Source of the DNA: Shewanella frigidimarina
Lineage (GTDB): Bacteria > Pseudomonadota > Gammaproteobacteria > Enterobacterales > Shewanellaceae
Assembly: GCF_003797125.1 (NCBI RefSeq)
Contig: NZ_RKKE01000001.1
Span: 558,001 to 622,000 of the forward strand
DNA length: 64,000 nucleotides
Direction of reading: 5' to 3'
The translations under genes were made by a program, and so were the position numbers. Positions 1 to 10,023 of this stretch are shown here, piece after piece; positions within the stretch are counted from its first letter, which is position 1, and each line of letters opens with the position of its first letter. The notes below the pieces were generated by a model, which saw nothing but the letters and a program-made list of their open reading frames with translations, made no database searches and was not told the DNA's origin.

Positions 1-1154
1 CGCGGAGACCCACCAGCATTAGTGGTGAAATCAAACAGTTTTTTGGTGCGACTAAAACCTGACATCATGATGCCGGTAAGTGAGAATTTGCTGCTGTCAT
101 GACGCACCCAAGGCAACAACTCTTGACGTTCATTTTCAGTCAATACACTTATTTGATTATGGAATCGACCTAGGAAGTCGTACACATCTGCAGCGGTATG
201 GCCTGACAATAATGACCCAGACACAATGCGCGACTGTCGCTGGTCAATTTCACCATTTACCCATTCGCTTAACTTTGCGCCTAACTGGGTACGCACTAAA
301 CGAGGCTTTAATACATTAGGCCCGCCTAGCGCGACGATACGGTCGGTATACAATTCACCGGTTAAAAACAGTTTGCCGAAGGCAATCACGTCTTGATAAC
401 CCACATGCCACACCTGGCGTTCAATACTGGCTGGTAATAGGAAATGAATGTGAGTACCGACTAATCCAGCTGGGTGCACGCCGTTAAAGCGCTGCACACT
501 GACTTTCGATAAGTCGTATTCACTGCTAGCATCTGCCAATAACGAAGCGCCATCATCTTGGCATAAATACACTTTTTCGGTGGTCAAAAACGTTAGGGCA
601 AATAATCCGGCTTGGAAAGCCTGTGGTTGAGTGGCAATAATGACACGCGGATCGGGCGCAAGAGGATTAGTATCAATAGCAGTAACAAATATCCCTGCAG
701 GCGCTACATCTAATTGGGGTACGCGAGAAAAAGGACGCGTACGCAGCGCAGTCCATAAGCCACTGCGGACTAAACCATCTTTAACTGCTTGATGTGATAG
801 CGCATGAATATCCACTGATTTGAGAATAATGGCAGGTTCTTGCGTGGCATCACAATCAATCACTACCGACTGCAGTACACGACGCTCTCCGCGATTAATC
901 GCGCAAACAACTCCGCTTGCTGGCGCAGTAAACAACACGCCAGGGGTTTTCTTGTCTTCAAACAGCACTTGGCCTTTGACGACATGATCACCTACTTCAA
1001 CCGACATTGTTGGCTTTAAGCCGACATATTCTTCACCAATTAACGCCACTTGGGTCGTTTTAGGTGCGTCATCTATTTGCTGCAGTGGTTCTCCAGCAAT
1101 CGGGATATCAAGTCCGCGCTTAATAGTTATTACTGGATTGTTAGCACCAGCCAT
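1..1154 (-). CDS. nqrA: Na+-translocating NADH:quinone reductase subunit A (3' end off window)
   Basis: I translated this by hand from the reverse strand. After MAGANNPV it reads ITIKRGLDIPIAGEP, then VALIGEEYVGLKPTM, VLFEDKKTPGVLFTAPASG and INRGERRVLQSVVID, which are hallmark NqrA stretches. Later come SGLWTALRTRPFSRVP and VGYQDVIAFGKLFLTGELY. NqrA is the peripheral cytoplasmic subunit of the sodium-pumping respiratory NADH dehydrogenase. About 384 residues are present; the family is near 446, so the C-terminus and nqrB-F lie beyond the left edge. An in-frame ATG four codons upstream (1166) is possible, but GGTGA sits well for the ATG at 1154. The N-terminus is a few residues longer than the Vibrio-type protein, so this may be the second Nqr copy that some Shewanella carry (inference). 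Confidence 0.93.
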   Translation of the reverse strand, partial: MAGANNPVITIKRGLDIPIAGEPLQQIDDAPKTTQVALIGEEYVGLKPTMSVEVGDHVVKGQVLFEDKKTPGVLFTAPASGVVCAINRGERRVLQSVVIDCDATQEPAIILKSVDIHALSHQAVKDGLVRSGLWTALRTRPFSRVPQLDVAPAGIFVTAIDTNPLAPDPRVIIATQPQAFQAGLFALTFLTTEKVYLCQDDGASLLADASSEYDLSKVSVQRFNGVHPAGLVGTHIHFLLPASIERQVWHVGYQDVIAFGKLFLTGELYTDRIVALGGPNVLKPRLVRTQLGAKLSEWVNGEIDQRQSRIVSGSLLSGHTAADVYDFLGRFHNQISVLTENERQELLPWVRHDSSKFSLTGIMMSGFSRTKKLFDFTTNAGGSP

Positions 1155-1512
1155 CACATTCACCATCTAAAAAAATTCGATAGCTCATGTTATATGTTTG
1201 CAACTACTAATATAGTAACTAAGATCACACTCCGAGTGAGGACTGTAATTTTGGAACACAACCGAATGCCAGATTTGTGAAGCAGGTCAATATATTGTCT
1301 CGAGATAAAACTATTTATGTAATTTACGTGTCAAAAGGGTTGTTACATTCCGGCAGTATTAGCGGTACATGTTATAACCAATAATCGATAAAAAAAGCCG
1401 CGACTAGGTTGATTAGCACCTACCGATTAAGCTTGATTACACCGCACCCAAAACAGCCATAACTTATGTTCTATCGCGCTAGGCTAAGAGTTTACTCTGT
1501 TGATTGTTTAAT
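1155..1512. other. Intergenic region between cydC and nqrA
   Basis: No gene is supported here. A short plus-strand ORF (1050-1280) mostly overlaps nqrA antisense and resembles no protein. The stretch should hold the nqrA promoter on minus; a TATATT lies in a suitable place near 1205 but no convincing -35 was found. A 12-nt palindrome AGAGTTTACTCT just past the cydC stop lacks a U-tract, so I do not call it a terminator. Confidence 0.5.
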
Positions 1513-3246
1513 TTAATCCGCTAACTGTTGAATTAGTCGACCTTGCTGAAAAAGGTACACGCAATCCATTTGCTCTAACGCGGTCAAACGATGACTTATC
1601 ATTAACAGGGTTTTATACTCAGCAAAATCGAGCAACACGTTAAGGATTTCACGCTCGGTACGTTTATCTAATCCTTCAGTCGGTTCATCGAGCAATAACA
1701 AAGGAGCGTCACGCAATAATGCCCTTGCGACCCCAATTCTGCGCTGCTCACCACCCGATAATTGTCGGCCGCCCTCACCTATCCAGCAATCTAATGGTTT
1801 ATCGCCCTGCAACAAGGTTTGTAAGCCAACACGCTGTAATACTTCTATTAAACGGTGATCATGAGCTTTTTTGGCTTCATCTGGCAAATAGGCCAACGCC
1901 AAGGCTAAATTGTCACGTAAGGTGCCAGAAAACAGATAAACTCGCTGGCTCACCACTGTCATCGCCGCACGAAGATTGGCATCGCTGTAGGCATTTATTG
2001 GTTCGCCATCAAGCGTAATAGACCCTTGTTGCGGCGCCCAATCACGAGTAATGAGCCCCAACAAGCTGGATTTCCCACAACCTGTGGGGCCTAAAATAGC
2101 CACTTTGTCACCGGCTGTAATAGTCAAATCTACACCTTGTAACACTGGTGAATGGCTATGATAACCAAAGTGAACACCACTGAGCTGCAAGGCGCCTTGG
2201 TTTGCTTGCAAGTGACTGTTAGCATTAAATTTAACACTCGGTGTTTGTTCAGTTATTTCAGTCACCCTTCGGGCGGCAAGTACAGTGCTAGACAAATGTT
2301 GAAATGCACCCGCTATTGGCATCATCATTTCAAGACTAGCCATAGTGGCAAACACCATTAAGGCCATTAGCGGCCCCGGAGGCGAGGCATCTCCAACGCT
2401 TTGACCTGCTAAATACAACATAAACACCACCGCACAGCCATTGATTAGTATCAATAAGGCTTGGCTCAGCCCAGTAATATTAGCCATGGTGGTTTGCTGA
2501 CTAAATAAAGCCCGCTGTGCTTGTTCCAGTTGCGCTAAATAACGTTTATTAGCACCAAATAAACTTAATTCGGCTTGCCCCTGAATAACATCAAACAACT
2601 CAACTCGATATTGCCTTTGCGCTTGCATCAATGCTTGCCCAGGAGACTTACCTAAGTAATAAAATACTAACGGTAAAATAAACCAAGCTGCTAATAATAA
2701 TGCACATAAACTCAAGGCTAAATGGTTATCAAACCACCCGAGAAACACCAACAATACCCCAATCATCATCAAAGATGCGGCCATTGGCGTGAGTAAGCGT
2801 AAGTAGAGATGATCTAACGTATCAATGTCGGCAACTAAACGATTGAGTAAGTCGCCTCTGCGCAGACCTTGTAAGTTAGCTGCACTCAACGGCAGCAACT
2901 TATTCCATGCCCAAATACGCAGTTGAGTCAGCAATTTAAAGGTCGCTTCATGAGTTGCTAAACGCTCGCCGTAACGACTTGCTGTTCTGGCGATGGAGAA
3001 AAATCGAACGCCTCCTGCCGGGGTAAAAAAGTTGAACGTTTGGGCCGTCACCACGGCTAAGCCTGCTACCGCACTGGCTGATAAGAACCAACCAGATAAA
3101 GACAACAGACCAATACCGGTGAGTAACGTGGTAAACGTAAGCAATAAGCCGACTAACATCATCAGCCACTGGCGGCGGAACAAAGCAATAAACGGCCGTA
3201 ACACCTGAATAATGTTACGCGGCGCGGCATCAACGGGTTGCGACAT
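1513..3246 (-). CDS. cydC: Heterodimeric ABC exporter subunit CydC (glutathione/cysteine export, cytochrome bd assembly)
   Basis: This is the second half of the CydDC transporter in the inner membrane, needed for cytochrome bd and periplasmic redox balance (known for the family: thiol export, haem-linked activity). It has an N-terminal six-helix ABC membrane domain (about residues 15-320). The nucleotide-binding domain has Walker A GPTGCGKSS (about 385), signature LSGGEQRR and Walker B LLLLDEPTEG. Its ATG at 3246 overlaps the cydD stop (TGATG) and is preceded by GGAGGTG at good spacing. A GTG two codons earlier is possible but weaker. Translation is almost certainly coupled to cydD. Length is normal for the family. 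Confidence 0.95.
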   Translation of the reverse strand: MSQPVDAAPRNIIQVLRPFIALFRRQWLMMLVGLLLTFTTLLTGIGLLSLSGWFLSASAVAGLAVVTAQTFNFFTPAGGVRFFSIARTASRYGERLATHEATFKLLTQLRIWAWNKLLPLSAANLQGLRRGDLLNRLVADIDTLDHLYLRLLTPMAASLMMIGVLLVFLGWFDNHLALSLCALLLAAWFILPLVFYYLGKSPGQALMQAQRQYRVELFDVIQGQAELSLFGANKRYLAQLEQAQRALFSQQTTMANITGLSQALLILINGCAVVFMLYLAGQSVGDASPPGPLMALMVFATMASLEMMMPIAGAFQHLSSTVLAARRVTEITEQTPSVKFNANSHLQANQGALQLSGVHFGYHSHSPVLQGVDLTITAGDKVAILGPTGCGKSSLLGLITRDWAPQQGSITLDGEPINAYSDANLRAAMTVVSQRVYLFSGTLRDNLALALAYLPDEAKKAHDHRLIEVLQRVGLQTLLQGDKPLDCWIGEGGRQLSGGEQRRIGVARALLRDAPLLLLDEPTEGLDKRTEREILNVLLDFAEYKTLLMISHRLTALEQMDCVYLFQQGRLIQQLAD

Positions 3247-5036
3247 CAGCACACCTCCGGTTGTTGATTCTGTTGCTGATTGAGCATTTGTGCTAATAAT
3301 CCATCAGCCTGCTGTAAATCATTTACATGGCCTTGCTGCACTACCATTCCGTTATCCATCACCAATACGTAATTCATGTTGTGTAGATCATCTAATTTAT
3401 GGGTAACAGTTAATGCTGTTGTCGACTGCATCGCACGGTACAACGAGGTCAGCACTGATTGCTCGCTTTGGGCATCTAAGCTAGCAGTAGGTTCATCTAA
3501 TAAAAACAATTTTGCGGGTTGAGCCAATGCACGTGCTAAAGCAAAACGTTGTGCCTGGCCCACTGACACACCTGCACTTTGGTCGCTTATCACTAAATCG
3601 AGGCCTAATGGTTGTTGCTTTACAAATTCACTGATATCAGCTTGTTCTAGCAACGTCATAATCTGCGCATCGTTTAATTGCGGATTGGCCAACGCAACAT
3701 TTTCTCGCACCGTGCCATGAAACAATTGCGGATCTTGTCCTAACCAAGCCAAATGTTGACGCCACTGGGCCACATTAAGTTGTGACAATTCCTGACCATT
3801 AATGAGCAACGATCCCTGATAAGGTAAAAAACCTAGCAACGCATTCAGTAAACTGGTTTTACCCGCGCCACTCGGGCCCACAATAGCCCAATGCTCACCT
3901 GCGGGTAATGTAAATGAAATAGGCCCAGCTAAACGCTGTCCATCTAAGCTAAACACTTCAACCCCAATCGCTTGAATGTTTATACTTTCGGCTGCGAACG
4001 CCATATTTAGTGATGTTGAATGGATTTTAGCGGGTGTATTAACTTGATAATCAAGCAGCTCAACCAGCGCTTCTGCTGCACCAATTGCTTGAGCTTTGGC
4101 GTGGTAATGAGTGCCTAAGTCTCGCAGGGGTTGGTAAAATTCTGGCGCTAAAATCAACACAAACATGCCGGTAAACAAACTTACCTGTACGCCATAGTGA
4201 CCAAAATCTAAATGACCTAAGTAACTAAAGCCAAAGTACACCGCCAATACGGCAATCGACACCGCGGCAAAAAACTCTAATACCGCGGAGCTAAGAAAGG
4301 CTAAGCGTAATACCGACATCGTCCGGGCACGAAAATCTTCTGAAGCATATTCAATATTCACTAACTCTGCTTCGCCGCGATTAAACAACTTTAACGTTTG
4401 CAGGCCTTTTAGGCGATCCATAAAGTGGCCGCTTAAACGCGACAACGCCTGCATATTTTTACGATTAGCATCTGCGGCGCCCATACCCACTAAAATCATA
4501 AATAACGGAATCAATGGTGCCGTTGTCATTAAAATGATCCCAGCGGCCCAATTAAGCGGAAACACACAGGCTAATATCAGTAAAGGAATAAACCCCGCCA
4601 ACATCATCTGCGGTAGGTATTTAGCATAAAAGTCATGCAAATCTTCAACTTGCTCAAATACTAAGGTTGCCCATGCCCCTGCAGGTTTGCCTTTAATAAA
4701 CACCGGCCCTAATGCGACTAATTTATTGAGTACCGCTTGGCGTATATCGGTGCGTAAACGTTTGCCCGCCTCAAAGCTTATCCGTTCACGTACTTGCGCC
4801 AATAAGGCTCGGACAAATAACAAACCAATAAGGGCAAAAAATTGAAGGCTTAATGCTGCGGGAACAAGGTTATCAATAATGACACCCTGTAAAATCTGGG
4901 CAATAAAATAGGCCTGCGCCACCATGGCGATGCCATTGAGCACACCACATAACACCGATAGTTTGAGAAAAATACCACAAGAAGATTGTTGGCTTTTAAG
5001 CCATTTGGCTAATGACTTTTCTAACGACTTGTCCAT
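3246..5036 (-). CDS. cydD: Heterodimeric ABC exporter subunit CydD
   Basis: This 596-residue protein is the first gene of the cydDC operon. The N-terminal membrane domain (about 20-320) is followed by a nucleotide-binding domain with Walker A GPSGAGKTS (about 385), a signature region reading SVGQAQRFALARAL in place of the canonical LSGGQ, and Walker B KLFLLDEPTAS. CydD normally has a slightly degenerate signature, which matches. It pairs with CydC to export glutathione and cysteine to the periplasm. The start ATG at 5036 fits the family's N-terminus; a ribosome-binding GGAGCTTC lies just upstream. It is the only pair of ABC exporter halves here, so the assignment is secure. Confidence 0.94.
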   Translation of the reverse strand: MDKSLEKSLAKWLKSQQSSCGIFLKLSVLCGVLNGIAMVAQAYFIAQILQGVIIDNLVPAALSLQFFALIGLLFVRALLAQVRERISFEAGKRLRTDIRQAVLNKLVALGPVFIKGKPAGAWATLVFEQVEDLHDFYAKYLPQMMLAGFIPLLILACVFPLNWAAGIILMTTAPLIPLFMILVGMGAADANRKNMQALSRLSGHFMDRLKGLQTLKLFNRGEAELVNIEYASEDFRARTMSVLRLAFLSSAVLEFFAAVSIAVLAVYFGFSYLGHLDFGHYGVQVSLFTGMFVLILAPEFYQPLRDLGTHYHAKAQAIGAAEALVELLDYQVNTPAKIHSTSLNMAFAAESINIQAIGVEVFSLDGQRLAGPISFTLPAGEHWAIVGPSGAGKTSLLNALLGFLPYQGSLLINGQELSQLNVAQWRQHLAWLGQDPQLFHGTVRENVALANPQLNDAQIMTLLEQADISEFVKQQPLGLDLVISDQSAGVSVGQAQRFALARALAQPAKLFLLDEPTASLDAQSEQSVLTSLYRAMQSTTALTVTHKLDDLHNMNYVLVMDNGMVVQQGHVNDLQQADGLLAQMLNQQQNQQPEVC

Positions 5037-5357
5037 GAAGCTCCGGCAGAGTTATCGATGACCACTTTAATCACGCAGTATCGCAGTACTGGCATCGAGT
5101 TAACACCTAAAACAGTGTAAATGTTATCTGATTCACATTTTGCTAATAAAGCCTTATTTAAAGATTAAATTTAGCCACTATCAGCTTGAAACTTATCAGA
5201 TTCAATAAAGTGCATCTTTTACAAATAACATTGTTAATTGCGACACAATATTACAGTGTTCAGCGCAAACATGTTGAGCGACTAAACCAAACTAATGTGT
5301 GAAAAGAACCAAAAGGAGGCAATACGAGTGAAGGTAATTTACTGCGGGTAATAACAT
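5037..5357. other. Intergenic region upstream of cydDC
   Basis: No gene is seen. The stretch is AT-rich and must contain the cydD promoter. I looked for FNR-type TTGAT-N4-ATCAA and found none. A strong plus-strand Shine-Dalgarno (AAGGAGG, 5313-5319) is followed by GTG and only seven codons before a stop at 5351, with no plus-strand gene beyond it. Confidence 0.4.
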
Positions 5358-6416
5358 TTATTGACCAGTACTCTCCCCGTATTTTACCAATACGTGCCAG
5401 AGTAGCTTTAAGTCTTGTCGTTTTTTAGAATGTGCGCCACGCTCACTCCATGAAGCGGGTTGTTTTTGCAATTGATAGGCCGCTCGGCCAATAATCTCTG
5501 CATTAATCAACTCATTTTCGGCAAGGCTTTGCGCCAAAATAGGCATCGCTGCACCACGAAAATCATCTGGTATTTGTGCCACATTAATCTGACGTCCTTG
5601 ATGCCAATGCAACTCAATTCCGTACTCGTGACACAAGGCGATTAATGAATCGCCAATAGCTGTGCCCATATAAGATGGATCTGCCACTAATATAGCAATA
5701 TCTTGGTCCAGCGACACATCACCATGAATTTGAGCTTCAATATAATGATCTAAATTACCGCTAGGGGCCAGATCAAAACGGCGACTAATATCATCGGTTA
5801 AATGCTGACTAAAATGTTCAATCAACTTACTCGGTTTAAGCCCAGAAACCCCCAAGGCATATTGACGCTCAAAACTTTCACTGAGTAATGCCGCTAAAAT
5901 CGCATCAAAACACTTTATGGTACCCTTTTCTTTGGGCAACCGATGTGAGTCCATGTAACTAAAAGTACATCGAGACAATATTTGAGGGTGTGTGATTAAA
6001 TAACAACTGCCAAAACGAGGTGCGGGGCCTAAGGGGCACAAACCAAAATCTAACGCACCGTATTTAGGCCGATGTTTAATCCCAGAATAGCTGTGACCAA
6101 ATAATTGGTTTTCCCAATGGTCTCGTGAACCGCCTAGCTCGGGTGATAAATGACCATTAGAAACATGGGTTTCAAACTGGCTTTTATACACCCCATCACG
6201 CAATAAACCATCAATGACGGTGAGGCCTCGGTTATCAATTTGATCGGGATGAAAATGTAACGCCACTCGGCTATGTTGGGCTAACTCACGCATAGCGAGT
6301 TGAAGAGATAAGGTTGAAATATTAGACATTAACAGCACATTTTTGATCACGGCATGAGCATGATCACGCAGCTCATACGCCATTTTCTCAATATGTATTT
6401 GTGCCGTTAATTTCAT
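5358..6416 (-). CDS. DUF3626 domain protein, function unknown
   Basis: This 352-residue soluble protein matches what I recall of the DUF3626 family: VALHFHPDQ near residue 55, then DGVYKSQFETHVSNG, a SRDHWENQLFG block, RPKYGALDF, PRFGSCYL, SRCTFSYMDSH, and later EAQIHGDVSL with VADPSYMGT. No signal peptide or membrane helix is visible. The function is not established. The conserved R, S/T and E-x-Q spacing loosely recalls ADP-ribosyltransferase folds, but that is only an impression. The gene stands alone: cydD is upstream of its 3' end with a 320-bp gap, and the divergent rhlE is more than 330 bp away. The start ATG at 6416 is preceded by AAGGTGTCTCTTACTG. Confidence 0.8.
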   Translation of the reverse strand: MKLTAQIHIEKMAYELRDHAHAVIKNVLLMSNISTLSLQLAMRELAQHSRVALHFHPDQIDNRGLTVIDGLLRDGVYKSQFETHVSNGHLSPELGGSRDHWENQLFGHSYSGIKHRPKYGALDFGLCPLGPAPRFGSCYLITHPQILSRCTFSYMDSHRLPKEKGTIKCFDAILAALLSESFERQYALGVSGLKPSKLIEHFSQHLTDDISRRFDLAPSGNLDHYIEAQIHGDVSLDQDIAILVADPSYMGTAIGDSLIALCHEYGIELHWHQGRQINVAQIPDDFRGAAMPILAQSLAENELINAEIIGRAAYQLQKQPASWSERGAHSKKRQDLKLLWHVLVKYGESTGQ

Positions 6417-6752
6417 CAGTAAGAGACACCTTAAGTTAAGTAACCTCAGCTAAGTCGCTGAATATTTAGATAGAAAACGAGTTACCATTTTATTGTATGT
6501 AATAAGTCGACTTTTAGCACTGATTCTGGTCTTTAGATTAACACGATTTCATTAAATCACTGTATTTGGCGATCATAAGCGATACATTTCCACCATTAAA
6601 TAGCCGATTATTAATAACAATCAAAGAGTATATATCGTTGCCCACACAGGGATTTGATAGCACTCAAAGAGGTTTTCAGGTAAGCTTCACGGCCGCCGTT
6701 ACTGGCTACCTTTTATTCAAAGCAACAATGCGTTGCCCAAAGAGATTTTTCT
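6417..6752. other. Divergent intergenic region, probable rhlE leader
   Basis: No gene is supported. A 78-codon plus-strand reading frame across 6566-6802 overlaps the rhlE start in another frame and has no recognisable protein. The space may serve as a promoter and long 5' leader for the RNA helicase, as seen for cold-inducible helicase mRNAs (inference). A small hairpin GCAAC-AATGC-GTTGC lies about 15 nt before the rhlE start. Confidence 0.35.
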
Positions 6753-8180
6753 ATGAGTTTTTCCTCACTTGGTCTGAATGCTGCTATTTTAAAAGCGGTT
6801 GAAAAACAAGGTTATGACACCCCATCTCCAATTCAAGCACAAGCAATTCCAGCTGTTTTAGCCGGTCAAGATGTAATGGCAGCAGCACAAACTGGGACAG
6901 GAAAAACAGCTGGTTTTACCCTGCCAATTTTAGAATTATTATCTAAAGGTGAACGAGCGCAACGTGGTCAAGTCCGTGCGCTAGTATTAACACCAACACG
7001 CGAGCTTGCCGCGCAAGTACAAGAAAGCGTCGCAACTTACGGTGTAAACTTACCGTTAAAATCAGCTGTAGTATTTGGTGGTGTGTCCATCGTGCCACAA
7101 CTAGCTGCACTCAGAAATGGTGTCGACATTTTAGTCGCAACACCAGGCCGTTTACTCGACTTATGCCAGCAAAAAGCCATTAGCTTTAGCAAATTAGAAA
7201 TTCTAGTGTTAGACGAAGCAGACCGCATGCTAGACATGGGCTTTATTCGCGACATTAAAAAAGTATTAGCATTATTACCCGCTAAGCGTCAAAACTTAAT
7301 GTTTTCAGCAACATTCTCGAATGAAATTCGTGAACTTGCGAAAGGATTGGTTAACAATCCGGTAGAAATTTCAGTTACACCGCGTAACGCAACAGCAAAC
7401 ACTGTGACCCAGTGTGTGTATCCAGTAGATAAAACCCGCAAGTCAATGGCGCTAATCGAACTGATTAAAACCAATGATTGGAAACAGGTGTTAGTGTTTT
7501 CTCGTACCAAACATGGTGCCAACCGTTTAGCGAAAAGCCTTGAAGCTGCTGGCATCAAAGCCGCTGCCATTCATGGTAATAAAAGCCAAACAGCACGTAC
7601 TAAAGCATTGGCAGATTTTAAAGCCGGTGCAGTACAAGTCATGGTTGCAACAGATATTGCCGCACGTGGTATCGACATCGATCAACTGCCATTTGTGGTT
7701 AACTTTGACTTACCTAACGTACCTGAAGATTACGTGCATCGTATTGGCCGTACCGGCCGTGCTGGTTCAACAGGTCAAGCAGTATCATTAGTGGGTCTTG
7801 AAGAAGTTAAATTACTGCATGATATCGAGCGTTTAATCAATCGCGTTATTGAACGTAAGCAACTTGCTGGTTTTGAAGCACCATTCACTATCCCTGAAGC
7901 GAGTAGCAGATCTGGCGGTAATAGCGCTAAAAAGCCAAACCCGAATCGCAGTAAACATGCTCAACAGCATGCAAATGATGGCGCTCATGGTGATAAACCA
8001 GCGCGTAAACCTGACTCTCGCCAACCATCACGCAGTCACGATAAGCCTGTAGATCCTAAAGCAGAAGCTAGAGCGAATGGTAATAAACCACCACAGCGTA
8101 ATCGTCCACCACGTCGCAGTGGCACTGCACCAGTAGTTTCAAGCAGTAATCCTTATGCCAACGCTAAAGTTAAAAGCTAA
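6753..8180 (+). CDS. rhlE: DEAD-box ATP-dependent RNA helicase, RhlE type
   Basis: Motifs are complete: Q motif ([10 protein letters not shown], about 25-34), motif I AQTGTGKT (45-52), [20 protein letters not shown] in [13 protein letters not shown] (about 154), SATFS, and [10 protein letters not shown] (about 329). The core is followed by a roughly 90-residue basic, Ser/Asn/Pro/Arg-rich tail (385-475) typical of RhlE and probably RNA-binding. RhlE unwinds short RNA duplexes in ribosome assembly and RNA turnover, often induced in the cold. The ATG at 6753 begins [13 protein letters not shown], the usual RhlE start. A bidirectional terminator follows immediately. Confidence 0.93.
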   Translation: MSFSSLGLNAAILKAVEKQGYDTPSPIQAQAIPAVLAGQDVMAAAQTGTGKTAGFTLPILELLSKGERAQRGQVRALVLTPTRELAAQVQESVATYGVNLPLKSAVVFGGVSIVPQLAALRNGVDILVATPGRLLDLCQQKAISFSKLEILVLDEADRMLDMGFIRDIKKVLALLPAKRQNLMFSATFSNEIRELAKGLVNNPVEISVTPRNATANTVTQCVYPVDKTRKSMALIELIKTNDWKQVLVFSRTKHGANRLAKSLEAAGIKAAAIHGNKSQTARTKALADFKAGAVQVMVATDIAARGIDIDQLPFVVNFDLPNVPEDYVHRIGRTGRAGSTGQAVSLVGLEEVKLLHDIERLINRVIERKQLAGFEAPFTIPEASSRSGGNSAKKPNPNRSKHAQQHANDGAHGDKPARKPDSRQPSRSHDKPVDPKAEARANGNKPPQRNRPPRRSGTAPVVSSSNPYANAKVKS

Positions 8181-8194
8181 CTAGCGATAGGGCA

Positions 8195-8232
8195 TAAAAA
8201 AGCCGGTGAACATTGTTCAGCGGCTTTTTTAT
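8195..8232. terminator. Bidirectional intrinsic terminator between rhlE and dbpA
   Basis: AAAAAAGCCG pairs with CGGCTTTTTT, and inside it TGAAC pairs with GTTCA around a 3-nt loop. The A-run on one side and U-run on the other let it stop both convergent genes. Confidence 0.88.
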
Positions 8233-8294
8233 TATTCAGGCATAACCAATCGATTATCAATCGATGGCTACCCTGCAGATAGCAAAAGATTCAG

Positions 8295-9698
8295 TTACAT
8301 GAACCAAGCACGATAGCTACGGCCTTTCAACTTACCTTTACTGATGATATTCATCGCTTGTTTCGACACATTGCTTTTTACGGCAAAGTAAGCGCGAAAA
8401 TCAGTCACTTTAATTTTACCAATATCGTTAAAATCTAAACCATTACCACCCGTTAATGCCCCAACAATGTCACCTGGACGGATTTTTTGCTTTTTACCAG
8501 CTTCAATCTGAATGGTGATCATTTCAGCAGCAAGCGGTTGTTTGTTTAGCGCACTCATTGGCGGTAAAGGCTCACTGACGACATCTTTGTTCATGGCTTC
8601 TTCAATCATCGCCATTTTGTAACCGTCTTCTTCACCAAAGAAAGTATATGCGGCTCCAGAACTGCCAGCACGGCCAGTACGGCCGATACGGTGAATATGC
8701 ACTTCAGTATCGTAAGCAATATGATAGTTAAATACTGCGTCTAACTCATCAATATCCAAACCACGTGCTGCTACGTCGGTAGCAACTAAAATACGCGCAC
8801 TACGGTTAGCAAACTGCAATAACATTTGATCGCGATCGCGCTGCTCTAAATCACCATGTAACGCTAGTACGCTAAAGCCAAACTCATGTAATGAGTCTGC
8901 CACTTGTTGGGTTTCACGCTTGGTATTACAAAACACGACTGCGCTTCCAGGCTGCTTATCTAATAACAATAAACGCAATGCCTCAAGACGGCCTTGGTTA
9001 TCTTCAATACGATAAAAATGCTGATCGATAGTGAGGTTATCGTGCTTAGCTTCAACTTTAACCATTACCGGTTTATACAGAATTTGATCGGCAATCGCTT
9101 GGATTTGATCTGGGAAAGTGGCACTAAACAACAATGTTTGGCGCTCACGAGGTGCCGCGGCAATGATTTGATCAATATGCTGTTGGAAGCCCATTTCTAA
9201 CATGCGGTCGGCTTCATCTAAAATCAGCATGTTCATGTTACTTAAATCTAAACGGTTGCGATCTAAATGATCAACAATACGACCAGGGGTACCGACAATG
9301 ATGTGTGCACCGTGCTCTAATGAACCAACTTGCGGTCCCATTGGTACGCCACCACACAGTGTCAGCACTTTAACGTTATGAATACCACGGGCCAAGGTAC
9401 GAATGTCTTTCGCTACCTGGTCGGCTAGCTCACGCGTTGGACATAGCACCATGGTTTGGATGCGAAAACGTTTTACATCAAGTTTATTGAGCAGTCCTAA
9501 ACCAAAGGCAGCTGTTTTACCTGAACCCGTCATCGCTTGGCCGATAACATCTTCACCGGCCAAAATAGGCGGTAAGCTCTCAGCTTGGATCTGAGTCATC
9601 GATTCAAAACCCATAGTTTGGAGGTTTTCAAGCAATTCAGGTTTTAATTTAAGTGATGTAAAAGCCGTGTTAACGACCGGTTCTGTAGACTGACTCAA
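8295..9698 (-). CDS. dbpA: ATP-dependent 23S rRNA helicase DbpA
   Basis: This is a DEAD-box helicase with the C-terminal DbpA RNA-binding domain. Motif I is MTGSGKT (about 55), [14 protein letters not shown] is near 158, and [10 protein letters not shown] follows. The last 85 residues (GDIVGALTGGNGLDFNDIG...) are the DbpA module that recognises 23S rRNA hairpin 92 during large-subunit assembly. No ATG lies in the right place. TTG at 9698 (giving M-SQSTEPVV) is preceded by AGAGGA at good spacing and gives 467 residues, close to the family length. The longer open frame to 9782 adds a non-homologous hydrophobic stretch and is unlikely. Confidence 0.9.
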   Translation of the reverse strand: MSQSTEPVVNTAFTSLKLKPELLENLQTMGFESMTQIQAESLPPILAGEDVIGQAMTGSGKTAAFGLGLLNKLDVKRFRIQTMVLCPTRELADQVAKDIRTLARGIHNVKVLTLCGGVPMGPQVGSLEHGAHIIVGTPGRIVDHLDRNRLDLSNMNMLILDEADRMLEMGFQQHIDQIIAAAPRERQTLLFSATFPDQIQAIADQILYKPVMVKVEAKHDNLTIDQHFYRIEDNQGRLEALRLLLLDKQPGSAVVFCNTKRETQQVADSLHEFGFSVLALHGDLEQRDRDQMLLQFANRSARILVATDVAARGLDIDELDAVFNYHIAYDTEVHIHRIGRTGRAGSSGAAYTFFGEEDGYKMAMIEEAMNKDVVSEPLPPMSALNKQPLAAEMITIQIEAGKKQKIRPGDIVGALTGGNGLDFNDIGKIKVTDFRAYFAVKSNVSKQAMNIISKGKLKGRSYRAWFM

Positions 9699-10023
9699 GG
9701 CAAATATCCTCTGATATCGAAAGGTAAAAAGCAGGTAAAAGCTGCAAAAATATATACCAATGCCATTACATAAATGAGCCAATAACGTGCAAAATTATCA
9801 TTAAATAGCGGAACAAAATTAGCATATACAATGATGTTATATGAAAAATGCTTACCGCTATTTGCGAACGATTTATCTTGCCTGAAGGAACAGATAATAA
9901 ATAAGATTGGTGTGAGCAAAGGCCTTAAAACAAACCTAAGCCAGATGTCAGCTATTGTAGCAATTTTATTCCTAGTTCGCTGACAAATATTTATCGATAA
10001 TTCAGCTTATTTTGAGGTTAACG

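Noticed and set aside
1050..1280. 76-codon plus-strand ORF at the nqrA 5' end
   Set aside because: Mostly antisense to nqrA, with no coding features of its own.
5328..5351. Seven-codon GTG ORF with a perfect AAGGAGG
   Set aside because: No plus-strand gene follows, so it cannot be a leader peptide for anything in view; probably chance.
6566..6802. 78-codon plus-strand ORF upstream of rhlE
   Set aside because: It runs into the rhlE coding start in another frame and has no recognisable protein features; more likely leader sequence.
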